In this document: piece by piece, positions 25,911 through 34,597 of the stretch
How the letters are laid out: each line of letters opens with the position of its first letter
Numbering within the stretch: the stretch's first letter is position 1
DNA from: S5-A14a sp050908895
Lineage (GTDB): Bacteria > Bacillota > Clostridia > Peptostreptococcales > Anaerovoracaceae
Reading direction: 5' to 3'
Length of the DNA stretch: 64,000 bases
Assembly: GCA_050908895.1 (NCBI GenBank)
Contig: CP171222.1
Coordinates: 992,001 to 1,056,000 of the forward strand
Translations under genes and position numbers: made by a program
The notes under the pieces: model-generated
The model's database searches: none
What the model saw: only the letters and a program-made list of their open reading frames with translations
Told to the model about the DNA's origin: nothing

Positions 25911-26462
25911 ATGTCAGCAAAAGCCATAGGAATGATTGAATTTAACAGTATAGCTAGAGGTATTTTCGTAGCTGACGAAATGGTGAAGACCTCAGACGTT
26001 GAAATTGTAACTGCTAATTCAGTATGTCCAGGTAAATACATAGCAATAATTCATGGGGACGTATCTTCAGTTGAAACAGCTGTGAAAAGGGGACTTGATA
26101 TCTCAGGGGAGTTTCTTGTAGATTCTCTTGTAATTCCAAATGTTCATCATGGAGTTTTTCCTGCAATAGTTTCTGCAACTATGCCTGAGGAGATTCAAGC
26201 AGTGGGAATATTGGAATCATATTCTCAGGCTACCATGGTTACAGCAACAGATGCGGTCCTTAAAGTTGCGGACCTGGAAGCAATTGAGCTTAGACTTGCA
26301 ACAGGACTTGGAGGAAAAGCATATTTTGTTTTCACTGGTGATGTTGCTGCAGTGAAAGCCGGTATAGAAGTAGGAAAAGAAATAATTGGCGGAAATGGAA
26401 TGCTCATTGATGCAGAGGTTATTCCGTCACCTTCAAAGAAACTTATTGAAAAACTCTTTTAA
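25911..26462 (+). CDS. pduT: PduT-like tandem BMC protein with iron-sulfur pore Cys
   Basis: 183 residues, two BMC domains (about 1-90 and 95-180), trimeric. The first domain keeps the Cys in NSVCPGKYIAI at about residue 39, which in PduT supplies one ligand each to a 4Fe-4S cluster at the trimer pore. With PduS beside it, this is a plausible electron route through the shell. GGAGG just upstream lies inside the pduS 3' end. Confidence 0.92.
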   Translation: MSAKAIGMIEFNSIARGIFVADEMVKTSDVEIVTANSVCPGKYIAIIHGDVSSVETAVKRGLDISGEFLVDSLVIPNVHHGVFPAIVSATMPEEIQAVGILESYSQATMVTATDAVLKVADLEAIELRLATGLGGKAYFVFTGDVAAVKAGIEVGKEIIGGNGMLIDAEVIPSPSKKLIEKLF

Positions 26463-26491
26463 AAGCTGACATTAGCTGAAAGGAAGCACAA

Positions 26492-26827
26492 ATGAAAAAT
26501 TTAATAACAGAGAAAACAATAGCTGATTTTGCAAAGTGTGGAGCCAAAACCTATCTTATTGATGATAATACACTAATTACACCATCAGCAAAAGATCTTG
26601 CTAGGAGTGAGGGAATTCAATTTATTTCTTCTGCAGAGTTAGAAAAAAATTCATATGCATCAAAAAAATCTAATACAAAAGGATCTGAAGTAAATAATTC
26701 AACCTGTATTATGGAGGTTAATCCGAAGAAAAATAAGATAGAAAATTTAAAAAAAGAAGAAATTGTTAAACTCATTATTCAAACATTGGATGAAAGAGGA
26801 ATCTTAGAGAAGATACTTGATAAGTAG
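26492..26827 (+). CDS. Stand-alone EutQ N-terminal-like domain protein with C-terminal helix
   Basis: 111 residues. Residues 1-50 (KNLITEKTIADFAK...LITPSAKDLARSEGI) follow the pattern of the EutQ N-terminus (KKLITANDI...ITPEAREVAELLGF in E. coli) and of the first residues of EutT. A polar linker (~51-88) leads to a last helix (KKEEIVKLIIQTLDERGIL) with the look of an encapsulation peptide. Together with the cupin-only EutQ at 22677 this suggests a EutQ whose two domains are separate genes. The domain's function is unknown; a partner-binding or anchoring role is inference. Confidence 0.7.
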   Translation: MKNLITEKTIADFAKCGAKTYLIDDNTLITPSAKDLARSEGIQFISSAELEKNSYASKKSNTKGSEVNNSTCIMEVNPKKNKIENLKKEEIVKLIIQTLDERGILEKILDK

Positions 26828-26836
26828 GAGGATAGT

Positions 26837-28333
26837 ATGGAATTAGATAAAGACTTAAGATCAATACAAGAAGCGAGAGATCTTGCCAGGAATGGAGCAA
26901 AAGCGGCAAAAGAACTTGAAGACTATACAGAAGATCAAATTTCTTCAATCATTAAAAATATGGTTAAAGTTGCAGAAGAGCATGCCCTAGAACTTGCTAA
27001 GATGGCAGTTAAAGAGACAGGATTCGGTATAGTAGAAGATAAGGTATACAAAAATCATATGGCATCAGGTATGGTGTATGAGTATATTAAAGATATGAAA
27101 ACTCAAGGGATTATCAACGAGGATAAGGTTAACAAAACCGTTGAGCTAGCAGTTCCGGTAGGGCTTATTATGGGAATTGTACCATCAACAAACCCTACCT
27201 CTACAGTCATTTATAAGTCAATTATTGCAATGAAAGCTAGAAACCCTATAGTATTTTCACCACACCCGGCAGCAGCTAAATGCACTATGAGAGCAGCAGA
27301 ACTTATGGAAGAAGCGGCTCGAGCGGCTGGAGCACCTGAACATTCTATTGGATGTTTAAAAACACTTTCAATTCAAGCAACTGATACATTGATGCACGAA
27401 CCGGCAGTTAAACTTATAATTGCTACAGGTGGGCCAGGTATGGTTAAAGCTGCTTACAGTGCCGGAAAACCTGCCATTGGAGTCGGAGCTGGTAACTCAC
27501 CGGCTTATATAGAAAATACTGCTAATGTAAAAGATGCTATTGAAAAAATCATGGCAAGCAAAACGTTTGACAATGGAACGGTTTGTGCTTCAGAACAGTC
27601 AATTATATGTGAAAAAAGAAATGAGCAGGAAGTAATTGCAGAACTTGTTCGACAGGGAGCATATTTCATGACGGAAGAAGAAACAAAGAAAGTTTGCCAA
27701 CTGCTTTTTAGAAATGGTACCGCTATGAATCCTAAGTTTGTGGCAAGAAAACCACAGGTAATTGCGGATGCAGCAGGAATTAAGATTCCTGAAGGTACGA
27801 GAGTTCTAGTCGGTAGACAAAAGGGTGTTGGACCTGATAGTCCGCTATCTCATGAAAAGCTAACAACAGTTCTAGCGTTCTACACGGTAGAAGATTGGAG
27901 AGAAGCTTGCAATCTATCTATTGAACTTTTACAAAATGGAATTGGACATACTATGAGTATCCATACAAACGATCCTGAAATGGCATTGAAATTTGCTGCT
28001 AAACCGGCATCAAGAATCCTTGTTAACACAGGTGGTACACAGGGAGGAACAGGAGCATCTACAGGATTAGCTCCAGCCTTTACACTAGGATGTGGCACTA
28101 TGGGAGGATCGTCAGTATCTGACAACGTTACACCACTTAATCTTATAAATAAGAAAGTACTTGCATACGGAATCAAGGATGTGAGAACTTTAGCTCAAGA
28201 TGACGAAATTTTTCAGTGTTATCATGGTAAGGAACTAGCATCTAGCAAAAATGTAAGTGGAAGTGACACAATATCAATTTCTAAGGATGAATTGTCTGAC
28301 ATAATCTCCGCCGTTGTAAATGCATTAAAATAA
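26837..28333 (+). CDS. eutE: EutE acylating acetaldehyde dehydrogenase with C-terminal targeting helix
   Basis: 498 residues. Converts acetaldehyde, CoA and NAD+ to acetyl-CoA. The catalytic Cys is C250 in DNGTVCASEQS; GGPGMVKAAYSAGKPAIGVG is the nucleotide-binding region. Enterobacterial EutE has an N-terminal encapsulation peptide; here the enzyme begins directly with the fold (LRSIQEARDLARNGAKAAKEL) and a flexible stretch leads to a C-terminal amphipathic helix, SISKDELSDIISAVVNALK. It closes the locus before a strong terminator. No phosphotransacylase gene follows. Confidence 0.95.
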   Translation: MELDKDLRSIQEARDLARNGAKAAKELEDYTEDQISSIIKNMVKVAEEHALELAKMAVKETGFGIVEDKVYKNHMASGMVYEYIKDMKTQGIINEDKVNKTVELAVPVGLIMGIVPSTNPTSTVIYKSIIAMKARNPIVFSPHPAAAKCTMRAAELMEEAARAAGAPEHSIGCLKTLSIQATDTLMHEPAVKLIIATGGPGMVKAAYSAGKPAIGVGAGNSPAYIENTANVKDAIEKIMASKTFDNGTVCASEQSIICEKRNEQEVIAELVRQGAYFMTEEETKKVCQLLFRNGTAMNPKFVARKPQVIADAAGIKIPEGTRVLVGRQKGVGPDSPLSHEKLTTVLAFYTVEDWREACNLSIELLQNGIGHTMSIHTNDPEMALKFAAKPASRILVNTGGTQGGTGASTGLAPAFTLGCGTMGGSSVSDNVTPLNLINKKVLAYGIKDVRTLAQDDEIFQCYHGKELASSKNVSGSDTISISKDELSDIISAVVNALK

Positions 28334-28349
28334 ATCATTAACTCTTAAG

Positions 28350-28396
28350 AAAATCTGTGAGACTATATTTATAGTTTTGCAGATTTTTCTTTTTTA
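28350..28396 (+). terminator. Strong terminator closing the eut locus
   Basis: The segment from AAAATCTG (28350) to CAGATTTT (ending 28387) folds as an almost continuous 18-bp stem, with some G-U pairs and a 2-base loop, followed by TCTTTTTT. Confidence 0.85.
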
Positions 28397-28484
28397 TGGA
28401 TTTAACTTTAGAAAGACGTTATACTGTGTATAAGACTATGCAGAAAGATAAAATATTTAAATAAAAGAATAAAGAAGGTAATTT

Positions 28485-29909
28485 ATGAGAAGAACAAAAA
28501 TAATTTGTACCCTTGGCCCAGCATCCCAGTCGGAAAAAGTTATTGAAAAACTATTTAAAGTAGGAATGAATGTAGGAAGAATTAATTTTTCCCATGGAAG
28601 TCACGAAGAACACTTAAAGAAGATAAATGCTTTCAGAAAAGTAAGAGATGAATTCTCATTACCGGGGGCTGTTTTGTTAGATACAAAAGGCCCGGAAATC
28701 CGAATTGGGAAATTTAAAAATGGATCAATAGAAGTAAAGCCTGGTCAATTATATGTTCTTACTTTAGATGAAATTCTAGGAGATGAAAATCGTGTTCACG
28801 TTAAGTATCCAGGATTTACAAAAGACGTAGTCGTAGGTACTACCGTACTTCTTGACGATGGTAAAATATCTATGGTATGTGAAAAGATAGAGGGCAGAGA
28901 GGTGTTTTGTCGTGTAAAAGTTGGAGGTATTTTAAAAGACAACAAAGGAATTAATTTGCCAGATGTTAGTCTTTCAATGGATTATCTAAGTGAAGTAGAT
29001 AAGGCTGATCTTGCATTTGGAGTGAAAGCTCAAGTTGACTACATAGCCGCTTCTTTTGTTAGAAGCAAAGATGACATAAAGAAACTTAGGGAGTATGTAA
29101 ATTCAGTAGGTGGTAATGAAATAAAGATAATTGCAAAAATAGAGAGTAAAGAAGGACTTAAGAATTTTGAGGAAATACTTCAGACTGCCGATGGGATAAT
29201 GGTTGCAAGAGGCGACATGGGAGTGGAGATGCCATACGAGCGTTTACCGGGAATTCAGAAAAAAATTATTAACAAGTGTTTACAACTTGGTAAAATTGTA
29301 ATTACTGCTACACAGATGCTCGAATCAATGATATATAATCCATCGCCAACTAGAGCTGAAACTTCAGATGTTGCCAATGCTGTTTTTGATGGTACGGGGG
29401 CAGTGATGCTTTCCGGGGAAACAGCAGCGGGGGCTTACCCTGTAGAGGCGTGTGATGCAATGGATAGAATTGTTAAACAAGCTGAAAAAGACTTGCTGAC
29501 TTCCGATTTAGCAGAACGTGCTATGGTTATTAACAAAGAAAACAAATATGATTTGACAAATGCTGTAGGTCATAGTGCATGCACCATGGCTCAAGACATA
29601 AATGCAGGTGCAATTATGGCAATTACAAAAACCGGATATACTGCAACTAAAATGTCCAAATTTAGACCTGTAACACCGATTGTAGCCATGACACCGTATG
29701 AAAAAACTTACCATCAGATGGCTTTAGAATGGGGAGTTTTATCTATGAGAGTAGATTACAAGGATAATTTAGAGGAGCTTATGACACACTGCATAGATGT
29801 TGCTAAACAAAATAATCTTGTTAGCAAAGGTGCGAAGGTTGTAATTACTTGTGGAATGCCACTGGACATTCCGGGTAATACCAATATTATTAGAGTTGAA
29901 GAAGTATAG
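28485..29909 (+). CDS. pyk: Pyruvate kinase
   Basis: 474 residues. Last step of glycolysis, phosphoenolpyruvate plus ADP to pyruvate plus ATP. RTKIICTLGPAS at the start, the active-site region IIAKIESKEG and VARGDMGVEMP, and MLSGETAAGAYP are intact. It lacks the extra C-terminal PEP-utiliser-like domain seen in Bacillus, so it is the short form. AGAAGG lies 8 bases upstream, and it stands alone after the eut terminator. Confidence 0.97.
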   Translation: MRRTKIICTLGPASQSEKVIEKLFKVGMNVGRINFSHGSHEEHLKKINAFRKVRDEFSLPGAVLLDTKGPEIRIGKFKNGSIEVKPGQLYVLTLDEILGDENRVHVKYPGFTKDVVVGTTVLLDDGKISMVCEKIEGREVFCRVKVGGILKDNKGINLPDVSLSMDYLSEVDKADLAFGVKAQVDYIAASFVRSKDDIKKLREYVNSVGGNEIKIIAKIESKEGLKNFEEILQTADGIMVARGDMGVEMPYERLPGIQKKIINKCLQLGKIVITATQMLESMIYNPSPTRAETSDVANAVFDGTGAVMLSGETAAGAYPVEACDAMDRIVKQAEKDLLTSDLAERAMVINKENKYDLTNAVGHSACTMAQDINAGAIMAITKTGYTATKMSKFRPVTPIVAMTPYEKTYHQMALEWGVLSMRVDYKDNLEELMTHCIDVAKQNNLVSKGAKVVITCGMPLDIPGNTNIIRVEEV

Positions 29910-30015
29910 TAGAAAATGTCCTAATATGATCTAAAATGACATAATTAAAGGTAGTATAGGAATTTTGTTTGATTTTGCCATACTACACATATTACACGGG
30001 ATATTATTTTGAAAA

Positions 30016-30043
30016 GACCCTATGGACGATAAGTCATAGGGTC
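30016..30043 (-). terminator. Terminator after spoVG
   Basis: GACCCTATG/CATAGGGTC, a 9-bp perfect stem around a 10-base loop, followed on the minus strand by TTTTC. It may also stop pyk transcripts, but the plus-strand T-run is poor. In the 140-bp gap after pyk there is also a weaker GTAGTAT/ATACTAC stem. Confidence 0.75.
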
Positions 30044-30049
30044 AAACTT

Positions 30050-30334
30050 TTAAGATTTTAGTTGAGATTCGTTGGTAGCAAGTTCATTCTCATAAGCCTC
30101 AAGTATCACATCATTAATCATAGTTCTTGTTTCAGAATTTAGTGGATGTGCGATGTCTCTGAATTCGCCGGTATCTCCAATTTTCTTGCTAGGCATAGCT
30201 ATGAATAATTGATCTGCACCCTGGATAACTTTGATATCATGAATGACGAAAACATCATCAAATGTTATTGATACAACTGCTTTCATTCTACCTTCACTGG
30301 TAACTTTTCTTACTCTTACGTCAGTAATTTGCAC
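30050..30334 (-). CDS. spoVG: SpoVG regulatory RNA/DNA-binding protein
   Basis: 94 residues, full length. QITDVRVRKV at the start and the central AMPSKKIGDTGEFRDIAHPLN are diagnostic. SpoVG is a small nucleic-acid-binding regulator found in spore formers and non-spore formers alike, acting on cell division, capsule and virulence genes. GTG start on the minus strand with AAAGGAAAG upstream. Confidence 0.95.
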   Translation of the reverse strand: MQITDVRVRKVTSEGRMKAVVSITFDDVFVIHDIKVIQGADQLFIAMPSKKIGDTGEFRDIAHPLNSETRTMINDVILEAYENELATNESQLKS

Positions 30335-30388
30335 TTGATATACACTTTCCTTTCTTTGTTAGTTAGCAAATGCTATTTTTATAACTAT

Positions 30389-30417
30389 AGTATAATACTA
30401 TTTTTAGTATATTTCAA
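30389..30417 (-). promoter_or_regulatory. spoVG promoter
   Basis: On the minus strand, TTGAAA (30417-30412), a 17-bp spacer and TATACT (30394-30389). It lies in the 134-bp gap between purR and spoVG, so spoVG has its own promoter. Confidence 0.65.
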
Positions 30418-30468
30418 GTATGTGTTAATGAATATCCGCATTAATCATTTTAAGAATTTTAAAACGTG

Positions 30469-31278
30469 TTAATATATATTTGTATTTGGTTTTGCCATTA
30501 TAATCTTTTCAAAGTCGTCAACCTCTTCAAGTGTTACGAGGGATGTATAATTATTTATTTTTTTCTTCTTCGGAGTTGCAGAAACAATAGCTACTCCGGT
30601 AGCTACGGTTTCTATATTAAATTCATCTAGTATTTCCCATATACCTTTAATACTACCACCACCGCGCATAAAGTCATCAATAACAATGGCAGAGGCCCCC
30701 TCAGTAACTGCACGTTTGGCGATGGACATTTTTTGTACTCTTTGATCAGGACCGGTAAAATAGTTAATACTTACAGTAGAGCCTTCGGAAAACTTAGGTT
30801 CTCTACGAATTATAATTAAAGGTAAATCTAGCATAAATGCAACCATGGAGGCAAGAGGGATACCTTTAGTTTCAACTGTCGCGACGTAATCTGAATGTAA
30901 ACCCTTAAATTTTGTTACAAATATTCTGCTCAAGTTTCTCATAAAACCTATGTCGTACATTATATCTGAGGTATATAGAAAACCGCCGCCTAAAATTCTG
31001 CTTGGATCTTTTAACCTATTACAAAATTCCTCCTGAAGCTTAATTATATATTCTTCTGATATAGTTGGAATAAATTTGACTCCACCGTAGAGTCCGGAAA
31101 TTGTAATAAGTTCTCCTTGTCCTGAGACTTTAGCAGCCTCATTTGCCAGGATTATATCTTCGCTAACTGTCGACTTGGCTACATCATAAAGGTCACAGAA
31201 ATATTGAAGATTAAATAGTTTACTAGGTTGGCTGGAAAGCTCTTTAAGCATAGCGGCAATTCTTACTGATCTTTTCAA
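30469..31278 (-). CDS. purR: PurR purine operon repressor
   Basis: 269 residues, the usual length for Gram-positive PurR. An N-terminal winged helix (KRSVRIAAMLKELSSQPSKL) precedes a phosphoribosyltransferase-like domain with the PRPP loop AIVIDDFMRGGGS. It represses purine genes, and PRPP lifts repression. TTG start with AGGAGG upstream. As in Bacillus it lies beside spoVG, here in a minus-strand pair divergent from murC. Confidence 0.95.
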   Translation of the reverse strand: MKRSVRIAAMLKELSSQPSKLFNLQYFCDLYDVAKSTVSEDIILANEAAKVSGQGELITISGLYGGVKFIPTISEEYIIKLQEEFCNRLKDPSRILGGGFLYTSDIMYDIGFMRNLSRIFVTKFKGLHSDYVATVETKGIPLASMVAFMLDLPLIIIRREPKFSEGSTVSINYFTGPDQRVQKMSIAKRAVTEGASAIVIDDFMRGGGSIKGIWEILDEFNIETVATGVAIVSATPKKKKINNYTSLVTLEEVDDFEKIIMAKPNTNIY

Positions 31279-31319
31279 ATTTTTCCTCCTAAATTGTTCT
31301 TAAGATGTATGTAAGTTAT

Positions 31320-31348
31320 ATGATAGAGATATAGGGATAATTTGTCAA
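31320..31348 (-). promoter_or_regulatory. purR promoter
   Basis: Minus strand: TTGACA (31348-31343), 17 bp, TATCAT (31325-31320). Confidence 0.7.
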
Positions 31349-31407
31349 TTAAAAGGCAATTAAAATACATATATACCTAGAAAAAAGCCCAAATGCAAAT
31401 AATTTTG

Positions 31408-31416
31408 TGTTATAAT
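31408..31416 (+). promoter_or_regulatory. murC promoter (extended -10)
   Basis: TGT followed by a perfect TATAAT (31411-31416), with no good -35. It lies 35 bp before the start codon, divergent from the purR promoter. Confidence 0.6.
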
Positions 31417-31450
31417 GTTTCCATCAAGACTTACGTTTTGGAGGAGTAAA

Positions 31451-32830
31451 GTGACAGAAATTAAATTATCTGATTATAAAAATATACATTGCATAGGTAT
31501 AGGTGGTGTAGGAGTTTCGGCAATCGCATCTATCCTTTTAGCAAGAGGAGATAAAGTCTCCGGTTCAGACATGAACGATAATGAAATTATGGAAAATCTT
31601 AGAACTCAAGGTGCTAAGATATATCTTGAACATAGGAGTGAAAATGTTGAAGGTGCGGATTTAATTATATATTCAGCTGCAATAGCTGATGAGAATCCTG
31701 AAATGATTAGGGGTAGAGAGCTAGGTATACCAATGTTTACCAGAGCTGAGATTTTAGGGATGCTAATGGATGAGTTTCAAGACTCTATAGCTATAAGTGG
31801 TACTCATGGTAAGACCACGACCACTTCAATGGTGTCCTTAATTTTAGAGAAGGCAGGACTTGACCCAACTATTTTGGTTGGAGGAACTTTGAGAGAAATA
31901 GGGGGTAATGTAAAAGTAGGAAAAAGCGAGTATTTTGTTACAGAAGCATGTGAATATAGAGATAGTTTTTTAGAACTCAGACCTAGAATAGAAGTAATTT
32001 TAAATATAGATTCCGATCATATGGATTACTTTAAGGATATTGAGCATATTGTTAGATCTTTCAAAGCTTTTACGAAGAATTTACCACCTACAGGCATGGT
32101 AATTGCGTACGATGCAAATCCATTTGTAAAGCAGGTGTTGGAAGGAGTACCCTCAGCTATAACATACGGCTATGCCGAAACCAGTACATATTCCATTCGA
32201 GATATAGCTTTTAACAAAGATGGTATGCCTAATTTACATATTTATAAAGATGGAAAAGATCTTGGAAAGATGGAACTTTCAATGCCAGGGGAACATAACA
32301 TCCTAAATGCTACGGCTGCTTTTGCGTGTTGTCATCAACTTGGGGTATCCCCGGAGGTCATTATTTCCAATCTTAAAGGCTTTACAGGAACCCTGAGAAG
32401 ATTTGATGTTAAGGGAATTACACATAAAGGTATAAAGGTTGTAGATGATTATGCTCATCATCCAACAGAAATTAAGGCAACGTTGGATGCAGCAAGAAAA
32501 CTTCCCCATAACAAGACCTGGACTATATTCCAGCCTCATACATATACCAGAACGTTGGCTTTATTCGATGAATTTGCGAAATCATTTGAAAATACGGATA
32601 TTTTGGTTCTTACAGACATTTATGCTGCTAGAGAAAAGAATATATATAAGATCTCATCAGATAAGCTAGCTGAGAGAATTAAGGACTTCTATCCAGAAAT
32701 GGATGTGAGGTATATGAAGGATTTTCAACAGATTGTCGGACTGATTAACAGGGAGGCTGAGGACGGTGACTTAGTAATTACAATGGGAGCAGGAGATGTA
32801 TTCAAAATTGGAGATATGGTGCTTAAATAG
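31451..32830 (+). CDS. murC: UDP-N-acetylmuramate–L-alanine ligase
   Basis: 459 residues. Adds the first L-Ala to UDP-MurNAc in peptidoglycan synthesis. NAD-like GIGGVGVSAIA at the N-terminus, the ATP-binding AISGTHGKTTTTSM, and VDDYAHHPTEI in the last third are all typical. GTG 31451 is chosen behind GGAGGAG (31440-31446); codons back to 31415 run into the promoter. First gene of a run of core genes on the plus strand. Confidence 0.96.
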   Translation: MTEIKLSDYKNIHCIGIGGVGVSAIASILLARGDKVSGSDMNDNEIMENLRTQGAKIYLEHRSENVEGADLIIYSAAIADENPEMIRGRELGIPMFTRAEILGMLMDEFQDSIAISGTHGKTTTTSMVSLILEKAGLDPTILVGGTLREIGGNVKVGKSEYFVTEACEYRDSFLELRPRIEVILNIDSDHMDYFKDIEHIVRSFKAFTKNLPPTGMVIAYDANPFVKQVLEGVPSAITYGYAETSTYSIRDIAFNKDGMPNLHIYKDGKDLGKMELSMPGEHNILNATAAFACCHQLGVSPEVIISNLKGFTGTLRRFDVKGITHKGIKVVDDYAHHPTEIKATLDAARKLPHNKTWTIFQPHTYTRTLALFDEFAKSFENTDILVLTDIYAAREKNIYKISSDKLAERIKDFYPEMDVRYMKDFQQIVGLINREAEDGDLVITMGAGDVFKIGDMVLK

Positions 32831-32858
32831 TAAAGGCAAATTTTCGTAGGGGAGATTT

Positions 32859-33557
32859 ATGAGCTATATGGATTATCAAGATAAGAAAGAATCTAATAAG
32901 AAAATAATTATTCAGCATATGGATAAAGGAGTTGAGTTCTTGGACATTGATACGGTTTGGATAGATCCACAGGTTAAAATTGGCAAGGGGACCAAAATAG
33001 AACCATGTGTACAGCTTAAGGGAAAAACAACTATTGGAGAGGGTTGTTTGATAGGACAAAACAGCCGAATAGAAAATTCAACCATATCTGATGATGTTAC
33101 AGTTTTATCATCTGTTATACTTGAGAGCAAGGTTGGTAATAAAACATCTGTGGGTCCTTTCGCATATATTAGACCCGAATCAGATATAGGATCCTTATGC
33201 AAGGTAGGAGATTTTGTGGAAATCAAGAATTCTACCCTAGGAGATGGCACTAAAGCAAGCCATCTAACATATATTGGAGATGCAGATTTAGGCAATGATA
33301 TCAATTTAGGCTGTGGCGTTGTATTTGTTAATTATGATGGAACAAACAAACACAGAAGCACAGTTGAAGATGGTGCATTTATTGGATGTAATGCTAATTT
33401 AGTATCACCTGTTAAAGTTAAAAAAGGTGCCTATGTGGCAGCTGGAACAACGGTAACAACCGATGTTCCGGAGGACGCACTTTGTGTAGGCAGAACTAAA
33501 CAAAAGGTTATTGAAGGCTGGGCAGAAAAAAGAGGCCTTTACAGAAAGAATAAATAG
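32859..33557 (+). CDS. GlmU acetyltransferase domain only (N-terminal uridylyltransferase absent)
   Basis: 232 residues, about half of a normal GlmU (~455). From residue 20 it is a left-handed beta-helix of hexapeptide repeats (KIGKGTKIEPCVQLKGKTTI), with the GlmU-specific GPFAYIRPES, GDFVEIKNSTLG and catalytic HLTYIGDA and NYDG regions. It should acetylate glucosamine-1-phosphate; the UDP-GlcNAc pyrophosphorylase domain is missing. The N-terminus is a fresh short segment (SYMDYQDKKESNKKI) with a GGGGAG site, so it is not a truncated sequence artefact. It holds the usual glmU place before prs. Confidence 0.9.
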   Translation: MSYMDYQDKKESNKKIIIQHMDKGVEFLDIDTVWIDPQVKIGKGTKIEPCVQLKGKTTIGEGCLIGQNSRIENSTISDDVTVLSSVILESKVGNKTSVGPFAYIRPESDIGSLCKVGDFVEIKNSTLGDGTKASHLTYIGDADLGNDINLGCGVVFVNYDGTNKHRSTVEDGAFIGCNANLVSPVKVKKGAYVAAGTTVTTDVPEDALCVGRTKQKVIEGWAEKRGLYRKNK

Positions 33558-33581
33558 ATAATGAAAGAAGAGGTAAAAATA

Positions 33582-34532
33582 ATGAAAAATGGCTCATTTG
33601 CGGAGTACAAAATCTTTACAGGAAATGCTCATCCAAAATTAGCTGAGGAAATTGCATCAATTATGGGAAAAGAAGTGGGTAAATGTGATGTATCTCAGTT
33701 CAGCGATGGAGAAATTTCTCTTAATCTATGGGAATCTGTTAGAGGTGTTGATGTTTATATAGTACAGCCTACATGTAATTCAGTAAACGATAATTTGATG
33801 GAACTTCTGATTATGATTGACGCGATGAAGAGAGCATCTGCAGGAAGAATCAATGCGGTTATCCCTTACTATGGGTATGCAAGACAGGATAGAAAAGCAA
33901 AGGCAAGAGATCCAATTACATCAAAGCTTGTAGCAAACCTTATTGTCGCGGCAGGAGCTGATAGAGTTGTGACAATGGATCTTCATGCAAATCAGATTCA
34001 GGGATATTTCGATATTCCGGTTGATCATCTTGTAGGAATGCCTATACTAGCCAAACATTTTAAAGAAATGAATCTCGAAGATGTAGTCGTAGTTTCTCCT
34101 GACCATGGAAGTGTAACCAGAGCTAGAAATATGGCACAGCATCTTGATTGTCCTATTGCTATTGTTGACAAGAGGAGGCCTGAGCCAAACAAGAGTGAAA
34201 TTATGAATATCATTGGAAATATTGAAGGTAAGAACTGTATTATATTAGACGATATGATTGATACAGCAGGAACTATATGTAATGCTGCTGCTGCAATCAA
34301 AGAAATGGGAGCAAAAGATGTTTACGCATGTGCAACTCATGCTGTTTTATCAGGACCTGCTATAGATAGATTGGAAAAATCTGTACTGAAAGAAATCGTT
34401 CTTTTAAATACCATTCCGGTTCATGAAAATCATATAATTGACAAATTTAAATTTATTTCGGTAGCACCACTGTTTGCAGAAGCTATGACAAGAATTTTCA
34501 CTAATGGATCAGTAAGCAAACTTTTCGTGTAA
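33582..34532 (+). CDS. prs: Ribose-phosphate pyrophosphokinase
   Basis: About 316 residues, the usual length. Makes PRPP from ribose-5-phosphate and ATP, and so supplies the effector of PurR encoded nearby. The DLHANQIQGYFDIPVDHL stretch, the flexible-loop SPDHGSVTRAR and the PRPP site CIILDDMIDTAGT are intact. ATG 33582 has AGAAGAGG 8 bases upstream; ATG 33561 has no site. Confidence 0.96.
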   Translation: MKNGSFAEYKIFTGNAHPKLAEEIASIMGKEVGKCDVSQFSDGEISLNLWESVRGVDVYIVQPTCNSVNDNLMELLIMIDAMKRASAGRINAVIPYYGYARQDRKAKARDPITSKLVANLIVAAGADRVVTMDLHANQIQGYFDIPVDHLVGMPILAKHFKEMNLEDVVVVSPDHGSVTRARNMAQHLDCPIAIVDKRRPEPNKSEIMNIIGNIEGKNCIILDDMIDTAGTICNAAAAIKEMGAKDVYACATHAVLSGPAIDRLEKSVLKEIVLLNTIPVHENHIIDKFKFISVAPLFAEAMTRIFTNGSVSKLFV

Positions 34533-34597
34533 GCTTCCCCTAAATCATTCAAATTTCTGCACACTGTATATAAAAAATAATTATATTTAGGAGATTT

